This document shows positions 27,438-34,849 of a stretch of 64,000 nucleotides of DNA, piece after piece. This DNA is from Ignavibacteriales bacterium (GTDB lineage Bacteria > Bacteroidota > Ignavibacteria > UBA10030), in the NCBI GenBank assembly GCA_026390575.1, contig JAPLFR010000007.1, positions 186,001 through 250,000 on the forward strand. The letters are read 5' to 3'. How positions within the stretch are numbered: the stretch's first letter is position 1; the number at the start of each line of letters is the position of its first letter. The notes under the pieces are model-generated. The model worked only from the letters and a program-made list of their open reading frames with translations, was not told the origin of the DNA and searched no databases. The position numbers and the translations under genes were made by a program.

Positions 27438-28228
27438 TTGCTTATATCCTTTGAGGTTATCAGCAGTGCACGCAATGCCTCCCCAGGATTGTGTGCACGC
27501 ATGAAGCTTTCGCCAACAAGGACCGCGCGAATGCCGTGCGCGGCCAGCTGCTCGATCTCTTTTCTATTTGTAATTCCGCTTTCGCTGACGATAATGATTT
27601 CTTTGGGAATTCGAGAAGCTACCCGAATGGTTGTCGATATATCTACTGCGAAGTTTGATAGGTTTCGATTATTGACCCCAATCATTCTTGCCGGAATAAA
27701 ATTAAGAATATTGAGTTCGCGTATCGTATGTACTTCTACGAGACATTCAAGTCCAAGTGATGCCGCTTCATGAAACAAATCGCGCATTCGCTCTGGTTTC
27801 AACGCTGCCGCTATCAAGAGTACGGCATCAGCGCCAAACGCTTTTGCTTCTGCAAGCTGGTACGAATCTATAATAAAATCTTTTCGCAGAATCGGTATTG
27901 GCACAGATGAACGCATGTCTGCGATAAAACGGATGTCTCCTTGAAAATATTTTTTATCCGTTAACACCGAAAGCGCACTGGCACCGCCGTCAACATATGC
28001 ACGTGCTATCTCCAACGGATGAAAATCTTCCCGGATGACTTGCTTTGACGGTGATGCTTTCTTAATCTCCGCTATGACAACAGTATCTTTTCCACTTAAG
28101 GCTTTTTGCAATGAGTAACAATTCCGTGCAAAACCCGACATGTCTTTCAGCTGCTCGAGCGGCATTGCTTTTTTCGCAAGCGCAACTTCCTGCCGCTTAT
28201 GTTCAAGAATTTCTTCGAGGATGTTCAT
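27434..28228 (-). CDS. trpC: Indole-3-glycerol-phosphate synthase
   Basis: Ring closure of CdRP to indole-3-glycerol phosphate. 264 residues. IAEIKKASPSK near residue 52 carries the catalytic Lys; LRKDFIID, EVHT, GVNNRNLSNF and VSESGI follow in family order. Separate from trpF, unlike the E. coli fusion. Four-bp overlaps on both sides (trpD, trpF). Confidence 0.97.
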   Translation of the reverse strand: MNILEEILEHKRQEVALAKKAMPLEQLKDMSGFARNCYSLQKALSGKDTVVIAEIKKASPSKQVIREDFHPLEIARAYVDGGASALSVLTDKKYFQGDIRFIADMRSSVPIPILRKDFIIDSYQLAEAKAFGADAVLLIAAALKPERMRDLFHEAASLGLECLVEVHTIRELNILNFIPARMIGVNNRNLSNFAVDISTTIRVASRIPKEIIIVSESGITNRKEIEQLAAHGIRAVLVGESFMRAHNPGEALRALLITSKDISK

Positions 28229-29238
28229 GGCTGGTCGGTATATTGAATAAGTTTTTTCAATTTCTCCAATGCTTTGCCGGAATTAATTGACTCTTCGGCT
28301 TTCTGCTTTCCTTCAAGGATGGTATTCGCTTTTCCTGAAACATAAATTCCAAGCGCCGCATTCGCAACAACTACATCACGCGCAGAACTCTTCCCGCCTT
28401 GCAACACCTTCATCGCGATGGCCGCATTCGCATTCTTGTCACCGCCGTGTAGACCATCAAGTGTCAGCTTTGAAAAACCAAAATCCTCCGGCTGTAAATG
28501 ATATTCACGCAATTGTTCATTCTTATTTACTTCATAGACTTTTGTTCCACTGGAGAGCGTTACTTCATCCATGCCGTCATTGCTGTGGACAACGCATGCT
28601 TTTTCAGCACCAAGCTTTTGGAGCGCACCAGCAAGTATAGGAGCAACTTGCGGATTGTAGACTCCTACGAGCTGACGTTTTACACCGGCCGGATTTGTCA
28701 ACGGACCGATAATATTGAAAAAACTCCGCACTCCTAATTCTGAACGCGGCTTTGCAGCGTATTTCATCGCCGGATGATGCAGCGGTGCAAATAAGAATCC
28801 GATGCCGATGCGGTTAATGCATGCCTGCACCGTTTCAGCCGAGCTCTGGACATTCACACCCAGCGCCGTGAGCACATCCGCACTGCCGCATTGACTTGAG
28901 ACAGAGCGATTGCCATGCTTTGCAACCGTGACGCCGGCCCCCGCCGCAACAAACGATGCAACAGTCGAAATGTTAAATGTGCCCAAACCATCGCCGCCGG
29001 TGCCGCACATATCAATTGCATCCGGATCTTCTATGGAAATCTTGACAGCATGTTCGCGCATCGTACGGGCAAAGCCTACAAGCTCATCCACCGTTTCGCC
29101 TTTTGCACGCAGAGCAATCATGAGGCCGGCAATTTGGGAATCGGTTGCCTGCCCGGTCATGATAGTATCCAGCGCGTTTGACGCTTCTGTTACTGTCAGG
29201 TGTTCGCCCGACAAACATTTTTCAATGTGTGTTTTCAT
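28225..29238 (-). CDS. trpD: Anthranilate phosphoribosyltransferase
   Basis: Adds phosphoribosyl to anthranilate. 337 residues. PRPP-binding CGTGGDGLGTFNIST near residue 81, KHGNRSVSSQCGSADVLTALG near 109, and the anthranilate-contact region FLFAPLHHPAMKY. Not fused to trpG. Overlaps trpG and trpC by 4 bp each. Confidence 0.97.
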   Translation of the reverse strand: MKTHIEKCLSGEHLTVTEASNALDTIMTGQATDSQIAGLMIALRAKGETVDELVGFARTMREHAVKISIEDPDAIDMCGTGGDGLGTFNISTVASFVAAGAGVTVAKHGNRSVSSQCGSADVLTALGVNVQSSAETVQACINRIGIGFLFAPLHHPAMKYAAKPRSELGVRSFFNIIGPLTNPAGVKRQLVGVYNPQVAPILAGALQKLGAEKACVVHSNDGMDEVTLSSGTKVYEVNKNEQLREYHLQPEDFGFSKLTLDGLHGGDKNANAAIAMKVLQGGKSSARDVVVANAALGIYVSGKANTILEGKQKAEESINSGKALEKLKKLIQYTDQP

Positions 29239-29810
29239 AGGATTTTATAAACCTCCAGCCAGTTATTAAGAATAATTTCACCATCCTGCGTAAGAACTGA
29301 TTCAGGATGAAATTGAATTCCTTCGATAGGATACTTCCGGTGTGTCACACCCATAATTATACCGTCGTATGTGCGGGCGGATATTTTGAGGTCATCAGGA
29401 AATTGTTGCGGTGAAATGATAAGCGAGTGGTAACGCCCTACAAGTAATGGATTTGCCACCGATTTGAGAATGGTCTCACCGGAATGCGTTACCGTTGAAG
29501 TTCTTCCGTGCATAAGCGAAGGTGCGTGCGTAATTTGCGCACCAAAAGCAAGACCAATTGCCTGGTGCCCGAGACACACGCCAAGGATTGGAATTGTTGA
29601 CCCGAAACGTTGAATCACTTCTACTGTTATGCCGGCATTTTCCGGCTTACCGGGACCCGGCGACAGGATGATACCGCGCGGCGCAAGACGTGCTATCTCA
29701 TCGGCAGCAAGCTCATTGTTACGCTTCACAAGAATATCCTTCGTCTTCTTGCCGATTGCCTGCACAAGATTGTACGTGAACGAATCATAATTATCGATCA
29801 CCAGAATCAT
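29235..29810 (-). CDS. trpG: Anthranilate synthase glutamine amidotransferase subunit
   Basis: Supplies ammonia to TrpE. 191 residues, class I glutamine amidotransferase: SPGPGKPENAG, nucleophile Cys in LGVCLGHQAIG, and the His/Glu pair in IQFHPESVLT. It could double as PabA in folate synthesis, since no separate copy is seen in this window. Coupled to trpE by a 4-bp overlap. Confidence 0.96.
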   Translation of the reverse strand: MILVIDNYDSFTYNLVQAIGKKTKDILVKRNNELAADEIARLAPRGIILSPGPGKPENAGITVEVIQRFGSTIPILGVCLGHQAIGLAFGAQITHAPSLMHGRTSTVTHSGETILKSVANPLLVGRYHSLIISPQQFPDDLKISARTYDGIIMGVTHRKYPIEGIQFHPESVLTQDGEIILNNWLEVYKIL

Positions 29811-31312
29811 TGCTGTTCTCCAGAATATCCATTACCACTGTGAATTTTCATGAGACCGTTCGATGCAACGGCGAGCGCATCGAGTAACGCTTGCGCTTTA
29901 TTCACAGTTTCTTTGTACTCAAGTTCCGGAACTGAATCCGCAACGATGCCCGCGCCTGCTTGAATGGTCAGCATGCCGTTCGCCGCAACAATTGTTCTGA
30001 TCGCAATGCACGTATCGAGTGCACCGTCAAAACCAAGGTAGCCGACCGCGCCAGCGTAAATCCCGCGCCGCACCGGTTCTAATTCATTGATAATTTCCAT
30101 TGCGCGGACTTTCGGAGCGCCAGAGACAGTACCGGCAGGAAAACAAGCCCGCAGTGCATCGATACTATTTGCATCCGCTTTGAGTTTTCCCTGCACTTCA
30201 GAAACCAGATGCATTACATGCGAAAACCGTTTCAGGCGTTTGAAGAAGGGAACGTGCACTGTGCCGTATTCACTCACACGTCCGATATCGTTGCGTCCCA
30301 AATCAACCAGCATCACATGTTCCGCCGCTTCCTTTTCATCGCGCAGCAATTCTTCCTCTAAAAGCTTGTCTTCTTGCACAGTTTTGCCGCGCTTGCGCGT
30401 ACCTGCAATCGGCATTACAGAAACAGTGCAATCCTGCACACGTACTAAAACTTCCGGCGAGGATCCGATAAGCTTTACAGATCCGTAATCGAGGTAAAAA
30501 AGATATGGGGATGGATTGATAATGCGCAGGGCACGATAAACAGGAAATGGATCGCCCGTGAACGGAACTTGCACTCGGCGCGAGAGAACAACTTGAAAGA
30601 TGTCGCCTTCGTGGATATAGTCCTTTGCGCGCCTGACCGACGAACAATACGCCTCGCGATCGGTGCCCTGTTGAACAGAAGCCAAATCACACTGAAAATT
30701 ATTCTCCAGTTCAGGCGGTTTGCCGAGCTGTGTAAGAATAGCCGTCAGCGTTTTTGCTCCATCATTGTACTGATCGTTCAGTGGGAGATTCTTTTCTACA
30801 AGAATATTATGTGTCACTGTTAAAAGCTGCTGGAGGTGATCAAACTTTACAACAGATTGAAACAGGCCAAACATTGCATCCGGTACATCATCCTTTGCGG
30901 TTGGATGCAAAGGAATATTTTCGATTTCCTGAACGCGGTCATAGCCGAAGTAACCAAGAAATCCGCCGGTAAATCCTTGCTGTTCATGCGCTACTGTACT
31001 TTGGTATCGGCGAGAAAACTCGTCCAGCACATCCAGGATTTTTCCACGGCGCTGTTCTTTTTTCACGCCGGATTCAATTTCAACGATATCACCTTTTGCT
31101 TTAATAATCAGAATCGGATCTGTTCCGACAAACGAAAACCGTCCGATTCGTTCGTCAGGTTCGACGCTCTCAAGAAGAAATGAATTTGAAGTCTTCGATC
31201 GAAGCGTCAGATAAATCGACACCGGTGTATGTAAATCGGCAAGCATCGTTTCCACAAGAGGAACGACCGAATGCGTTTGTGCAAGCTCTTTAAATTCTTC
31301 TTTTGTCATCAT
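29807..31312 (-). CDS. trpE: Anthranilate synthase component I
   Basis: Converts chorismate and ammonia to anthranilate, the committed step. 501 residues (two adjacent ATGs, 31312 and 31309). The feedback-inhibition motif LLES near residue 46 is where tryptophan normally binds. The chorismate-binding domain has GDIFQVVLSRR, GSSPEVLVR, IAGTRKRG, DLGRNDIGRV, FPAGTVSGAPK and YAGAVGYLG. First structural gene of the operon, directly behind a leader peptide and terminator. Confidence 0.97.
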   Translation of the reverse strand: MMTKEEFKELAQTHSVVPLVETMLADLHTPVSIYLTLRSKTSNSFLLESVEPDERIGRFSFVGTDPILIIKAKGDIVEIESGVKKEQRRGKILDVLDEFSRRYQSTVAHEQQGFTGGFLGYFGYDRVQEIENIPLHPTAKDDVPDAMFGLFQSVVKFDHLQQLLTVTHNILVEKNLPLNDQYNDGAKTLTAILTQLGKPPELENNFQCDLASVQQGTDREAYCSSVRRAKDYIHEGDIFQVVLSRRVQVPFTGDPFPVYRALRIINPSPYLFYLDYGSVKLIGSSPEVLVRVQDCTVSVMPIAGTRKRGKTVQEDKLLEEELLRDEKEAAEHVMLVDLGRNDIGRVSEYGTVHVPFFKRLKRFSHVMHLVSEVQGKLKADANSIDALRACFPAGTVSGAPKVRAMEIINELEPVRRGIYAGAVGYLGFDGALDTCIAIRTIVAANGMLTIQAGAGIVADSVPELEYKETVNKAQALLDALAVASNGLMKIHSGNGYSGEQQ

Positions 31313-31330
31313 GGTGAACGTCCATATAAT

Positions 31331-31363
31331 AAAAAACCCTTCCAGGGTGATCCGGGAAGGGTT
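31331..31363 (-). terminator. trp attenuator terminator
   Basis: On the minus strand AACCCTTCC (31355-31363) pairs with GGAAGGGTT (31335-31343) around an 11-nt loop, and is followed by a run of six Ts (including the last two stem bases). The hairpin ends about 19 nt before the trpE start and 29 nt after the leader-peptide stop, the expected position for a Trp-tRNA-controlled attenuator. Confidence 0.88.
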
Positions 31364-31391
31364 AAGAATACAATCTGCGTATGCTTATAAA

Positions 31392-31487
31392 TTAACTATC
31401 CGTTTTCATACCTGTTCGTTTGGATACACTGCTGCGCCACCACCAACGGTTATTTGAAGAGACGATATGATTAACGGATTGTGACAT
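31392..31487 (-). CDS. trpL: trp operon leader peptide (31 aa, three consecutive Trp)
   Basis: ATG at 31487 opens a 31-codon ORF ending TAA at 31392. Codons 15-17 are TGG TGG TGG (residues NNRWWWRSS), in a stretch where chance Trp triplets are very rare. It lies between a good promoter and the intrinsic terminator ahead of trpE. In classical attenuation, ribosomes stalled at Trp codons allow an antiterminator to form. The 5' UTR would be very short (about 7 nt) and the ribosome site weak. ATCCGT near the start of the leader can pair with ACGGAT near its end, a candidate early hairpin; the antiterminator pairing itself was not resolved by eye. Confidence 0.85.
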   Translation of the reverse strand: MSQSVNHIVSSNNRWWWRSSVSKRTGMKTDS

Positions 31488-31500
31488 ACTTTACACAAGT

Positions 31501-31529
31501 AATATACATGATCGGTGGAAATAAGTCAA
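31501..31529 (-). promoter_or_regulatory. Promoter of the trp operon
   Basis: On the minus strand TTGACT (31524-31529) and TATATT (31501-31506) are separated by exactly 17 bp. Transcription would begin near 31494, just ahead of the leader-peptide ATG at 31487. It sits between the RAYT gene stop and trpL, so trp need not depend on read-through from the transposase. Confidence 0.7.
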
Positions 31530-31566
31530 GAGGCCTATAAGAAAATATTTGAAATAATAGCATCCA

Positions 31567-32106
31567 TTACCACTGTGGAATATTATCCGGATCATCTCTC
31601 TTGATTGCCCATTGGAGAACGTTATTGTGGATGTAATCCCTGATCTTGTTTAATTCCTTGTCGTTGCGGATAACGCGGTCGTAAAACCGCTTCTGCCAAA
31701 CGGGGAAAGATGATGTATGTCGCATTTCATTAATTCTTTTTGTCGCCGACGATTTGAATCCAGCAATGATAGAACCCAAGGATCGAGGTTTCCTCTGTAG
31801 GGACGCACAGCTGTGCGTCCCTACGTTTGGAATTGGCAATTCATTTTTAATCACGATGATACCGTGTATATGATTGGGCATTATTACAAAGACATCCAAT
31901 TCAATTCCGGGGCGTATGAATGGCGTTCTTAACCATTCTTCTTGCACAATTTTCCCAATCTCATTTAATCGCATTTTTCCATCCACAATTTCACCCAATA
32001 CACATTCGTGGTCATGTGTACAGATGGTGATAAAATATTCTCCTGGTTGGGAATAATCGTATTCCTTCAAACGAATAGATTTTCGGTGATAGTGGTTTGT
32101 AGTCAT
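31567..32106 (-). CDS. REP-associated tyrosine transposase (Y1/HUH family)
   Basis: 179-residue single-domain nuclease of the TnpA-REP type, thought to cut and mobilise REP palindromes. The HUH pair is in MPNHIHGII near residue 77 and the catalytic Tyr in WQKRFYDRVIRN near 142. No IS ends or second ORF are visible. Part of the coding sequence (NVGTHSCASLQRK) is itself a perfect 28-bp palindrome, so the gene seems to have absorbed one of its own repeats in frame, between the HUH motif and the Tyr helix. Confidence 0.88.
   Translation of the reverse strand: MTTNHYHRKSIRLKEYDYSQPGEYFITICTHDHECVLGEIVDGKMRLNEIGKIVQEEWLRTPFIRPGIELDVFVIMPNHIHGIIVIKNELPIPNVGTHSCASLQRKPRSLGSIIAGFKSSATKRINEMRHTSSFPVWQKRFYDRVIRNDKELNKIRDYIHNNVLQWAIKRDDPDNIPQW
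31797..31824. repeat. Perfect 28-bp palindrome inside the RAYT gene
   Basis: GTAGGGACGCACAG followed directly by its exact reverse complement CTGTGCGTCCCTAC. It is of the REP type expected to be bound by this transposase family, and lies in frame within the gene. Confidence 0.92.
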
Positions 32107-32271
32107 AGGGGGTAGTTGATACTGAACTCTAAGAAAAATGTATTGGTTTTATAGTGGGAAAGCAACCTCCCCCATTTATTCCATCTTTGTCTTTCAGCGA
32201 AACAGTAGTACATTGATAGTGCTACTCAATATTATAACGAAATATCATTATTTGAAATTTTTGACTCTCGC

Positions 32272-33339
32272 ATGAAGCTTGAACTATTTGGCTGGAATGA
32301 TTTTTTTGAGACGCGGTTTGCTCAGTACTCTTCTCAAGGTCTGCTGCCCGGCCGCGTTACGATTCAACACAAAGACCGCTATATACTGTTCACCGAACAA
32401 GGTGAAGTAAGCGGAAAAGTGAGTGGCAAGTTTCGTTTTGAAGTCTCCGGTCTCCAGGATTTTCCTGCTGTCGGTGATTGGGTGGTCTTTGAAATCGATT
32501 CCGGCGATCAATCTGCCGTTATTCACCATGTGCTGGAACGCAGAAACAAGTTTTCGCGCAAGGTCTCCGGCGATCGTCCTGACGAACAGGTCATTGCTGC
32601 CAATATCGACATCGCATTTCTTGTCATGGGTTTAGACGGAGATTACAATATACGCCGGATGGAACGTTATCTTACCGTGGCATGGGAAAGCGGTGTCCGA
32701 CCAATAATTGTATTGAACAAATCCGATGTGTGTCCGGTTCTAGAAGAGTGTACACAAGAAGTACTCTCAATTGCTCATGGCATTGATATTATCGTTATGA
32801 CCGCGCGCCAATCAGAACAACTTGCACCACTCCGTTCATTGTTAACACCAGGAACAACAGGTGTTTTACTCGGTTCTTCCGGAGTAGGAAAATCTACTAT
32901 TACAAACGCACTTCTTGGTAAAGAATATCTGAAAGTGAATGAAGTTCGAGAGAATGACAGCCGCGGACGCCACACAACGCCGCATCGCGAATTACTCATT
33001 CTTTCCAATGGTGGAATTATTATCGATACTCCCGGACTTCGAGAACTTCAGCTTTGGAGAGGCGACGAGGGAATGCAAGAGAGTTTCGATGACATTGAAG
33101 AACTTGCATTAAACTGCCGGTTCCGCGATTGTCGACATGAAGCTGAACCACACTGCGCAGTGAAAAAAGCGATGGAAGACGGCGTACTTGATTCGGGTCG
33201 TTTTGAAAATTATCTCAAACTGCAGCGAGAGATTCAATATCTCGCATTAAAACAAGAGATGGGCGCTCAACGGCTTGAAAAAGAGCGCTGGAAGAATATT
33301 TCAAAACTAGCAAAAAAGCTGTCTTCGAAACCACGATAA
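32272..33339 (+). CDS. rsgA: Ribosome small-subunit GTPase RsgA (YjeQ)
   Basis: Late 30S maturation factor with circularly permuted GTPase. 355 residues: OB fold (about 25-95), G4 LNKSD near 143 preceding G1 LGSSGVGKST near 201 and G3 DTPGLRE, then the zinc-finger region CRFRDCRHEAEPHC near 282-295. Followed 14 bp later by the SDR gene, so probably a two-gene unit. Confidence 0.96.
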   Translation: MKLELFGWNDFFETRFAQYSSQGLLPGRVTIQHKDRYILFTEQGEVSGKVSGKFRFEVSGLQDFPAVGDWVVFEIDSGDQSAVIHHVLERRNKFSRKVSGDRPDEQVIAANIDIAFLVMGLDGDYNIRRMERYLTVAWESGVRPIIVLNKSDVCPVLEECTQEVLSIAHGIDIIVMTARQSEQLAPLRSLLTPGTTGVLLGSSGVGKSTITNALLGKEYLKVNEVRENDSRGRHTTPHRELLILSNGGIIIDTPGLRELQLWRGDEGMQESFDDIEELALNCRFRDCRHEAEPHCAVKKAMEDGVLDSGRFENYLKLQREIQYLALKQEMGAQRLEKERWKNISKLAKKLSSKPR

Positions 33340-33353
33340 AGGATTGAGAGAAT

Positions 33354-34028
33354 ATGGAACCGAAATCGGCATTACTCTTAGGTGCAAGTGGACTCGTTGG
33401 CGAACATTGCTTGCTGTATTTATTAGAAGAGCCGTCGTACACAAAAGTGACGGTACTCGTTCGGAAACCGCTCGCCATCGTCCACGAAAAGCTTGTTCAG
33501 CATGTAGTTGACTTCAGCGCATTGGAGATTCTAGGCGAATGCCTTTCCGTAGACGATGTGTATTGTTGCTTGGGTACGACAATCAAGAAAGCAGGGACGC
33601 AGGATGCATTCCGAAAGGTCGATTTCGATTATCCGGTCAAGATTGCAGCACTCTCACAGCATTGCGGTGCGAACCAATTCCTCCTTGTCTCGTCTCTCGG
33701 AGCGGATCCGCATTCCCGCATTTTCTACAATCGTGTTAAAGGAGAAGTGGAAGAAGCGATTCAGAAAATTTCTTTCACAGCTTTCCATGTGTTTCGTCCA
33801 TCGCTCTTGTTGGGAGAACGAAAAGAACATCGAGCCGGTGAAAAAGTTGGCGCTGCCGGAATGACGGCGCTCAAGCACGTGATGATAGGACCTTTGAGGA
33901 AATATCGAGCCATACAAGCAAGCGATGTCGCAAAGGCAATGGTGCGTGTAGCACAAATGAATCTGACCGGTGTGAATATTTTTGAATCCCAGCGCATTCA
34001 GGAAATTGCAGATGAAAAAGTTGGGTAG
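33354..34028 (+). CDS. NAD(P)-binding SDR of the HTATIP2/CC3 type
   Basis: 224 residues, atypical short-chain dehydrogenase. Nucleotide-binding LLGASGLVGEH at residues 8-18, family-specific CCLGTTIKKAG near 73, FLLVSSLGAD with the Ser, and YNRVKGEVE as the Tyr-x3-Lys. The substrate is unknown. The stop codon overlaps the left end of a palindromic repeat element at 34025, as if the element inserted right behind the gene. Confidence 0.85.
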   Translation: MEPKSALLLGASGLVGEHCLLYLLEEPSYTKVTVLVRKPLAIVHEKLVQHVVDFSALEILGECLSVDDVYCCLGTTIKKAGTQDAFRKVDFDYPVKIAALSQHCGANQFLLVSSLGADPHSRIFYNRVKGEVEEAIQKISFTAFHVFRPSLLLGERKEHRAGEKVGAAGMTALKHVMIGPLRKYRAIQASDVAKAMVRVAQMNLTGVNIFESQRIQEIADEKVG

Positions 34029-34120
34029 AGTCCAGCTCGTAGCTGGACGAAAAGAAAAATGGTAACACTCTGCGAGTGTTACATTCTTAGACCTCCGGCT
34101 GACTGTGAGTCGGACTCTAC
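34025..34120. repeat. Compound palindromic element with terminal inverted repeats
   Basis: GTAGAGTCC (34025-34033) and GGACTCTAC (34112-34120) are perfect inverted ends. Inside are two more hairpins: GTCCAGCT-CGT-AGCTGGAC (34030-34048) and GTAACACTC-TGC-GAGTGTTAC (34062-34082). The whole 96 bp can fold as a branched structure, like a MITE or BIME-type mobile repeat. No coding capacity. Confidence 0.85.
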
Positions 34121-34168
34121 GATACTGCCGCAATCAATACATCGGAAGAAAATTCATTTCGCTGTTAA

Positions 34169-34245
34169 TTCCATTCGATCCGAGTGGAAAGGAATGATTG
34201 AGGTATATCAAAAATAGGGACGTTCCCCGCCAAACAAACGGCGGG
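34169..34245. repeat. Two further hairpins downstream of the compound element
   Basis: TTCCATTC-gatcc-GAGTGGAA (34169-34189, one G-T pair) and CCCGCC-N8-GGCGGG (34226-34245). With the element at 34025-34120 they make a palindrome-dense spacer of about 220 bp between the SDR gene and the copper efflux genes. The CCCGCC stem could serve as a weak terminator. Confidence 0.55.
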
Positions 34246-34342
34246 TAAAAATTGAACATCCCTGCAAAACTGATTAAAATCGGTAAACTTAAGCATGTCT
34301 TGTCTTGGTTGGAACGGAATCGTATCTTTATTCGTTTATATA

Positions 34343-34759
34343 ATGGCGATGATAAATTCAAAACTCCATATAACCGTACGGATTATCCTTCTGGTTGCAG
34401 TTGTCTTGTTTTCCTCAGGGTTTACGACCATTGTCAAATATTGCTCAATGAGTCAATCTTCTGAGTGCTGCTGCGAATCGGATCATTCCGATAATAGTGC
34501 GACACAGAAAAATGAACCTTCTGTCAGTGTCCAGAACTCTTCGTGCCTAACGGTAAAAGTGATTGGTGGTTTGAATGACATCAAAGCAACAGCCGCTTCT
34601 GAAACTTCAGCAAAATTACTGATAGTTGAAGCTATTCCTTCAAGTTTTGAAACAATCCCTTTACTACTTCCGACTCAGTCTCTTTCTCTTATTTATACAG
34701 ATGATATCGCTCCACCTAATGAAGACATCTGCATTCGTATAAGTTCTCTATTGATCTAA
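34343..34759 (+). CDS. HYC_CC_PP-like small exported protein of the copper module
   Basis: 138 residues from ATG 34343 (another in-frame ATG at 34349). A hydrophobic N-terminal segment (about 8-30) acts as signal or anchor, directly followed by KYCSM and a CCC cluster. The C-terminus has APPNED. This YC/CC/PP arrangement resembles the HYC_CC_PP family that accompanies metal-efflux genes in Bacteroidota; a metal-chaperone role is only inferred. It lies about 90 bp upstream of cusA on the same strand and is likely the first gene of the operon. Confidence 0.65.
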   Translation: MAMINSKLHITVRIILLVAVVLFSSGFTTIVKYCSMSQSSECCCESDHSDNSATQKNEPSVSVQNSSCLTVKVIGGLNDIKATAASETSAKLLIVEAIPSSFETIPLLLPTQSLSLIYTDDIAPPNEDICIRISSLLI

Positions 34760-34849
34760 ACCATTCCTTAGCAAGTGTGTTGTTTAGTTTTTAAACAATG
34801 ATACAGTGCTGTTGTGTGCTGTTGAAAACATTTATGCTTTGGAGAATTT

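Noticed and set aside
31567-32106. Complete insertion sequence with inverted ends
   Set aside because: No terminal inverted repeats or target duplications visible; it fits a domesticated RAYT better.
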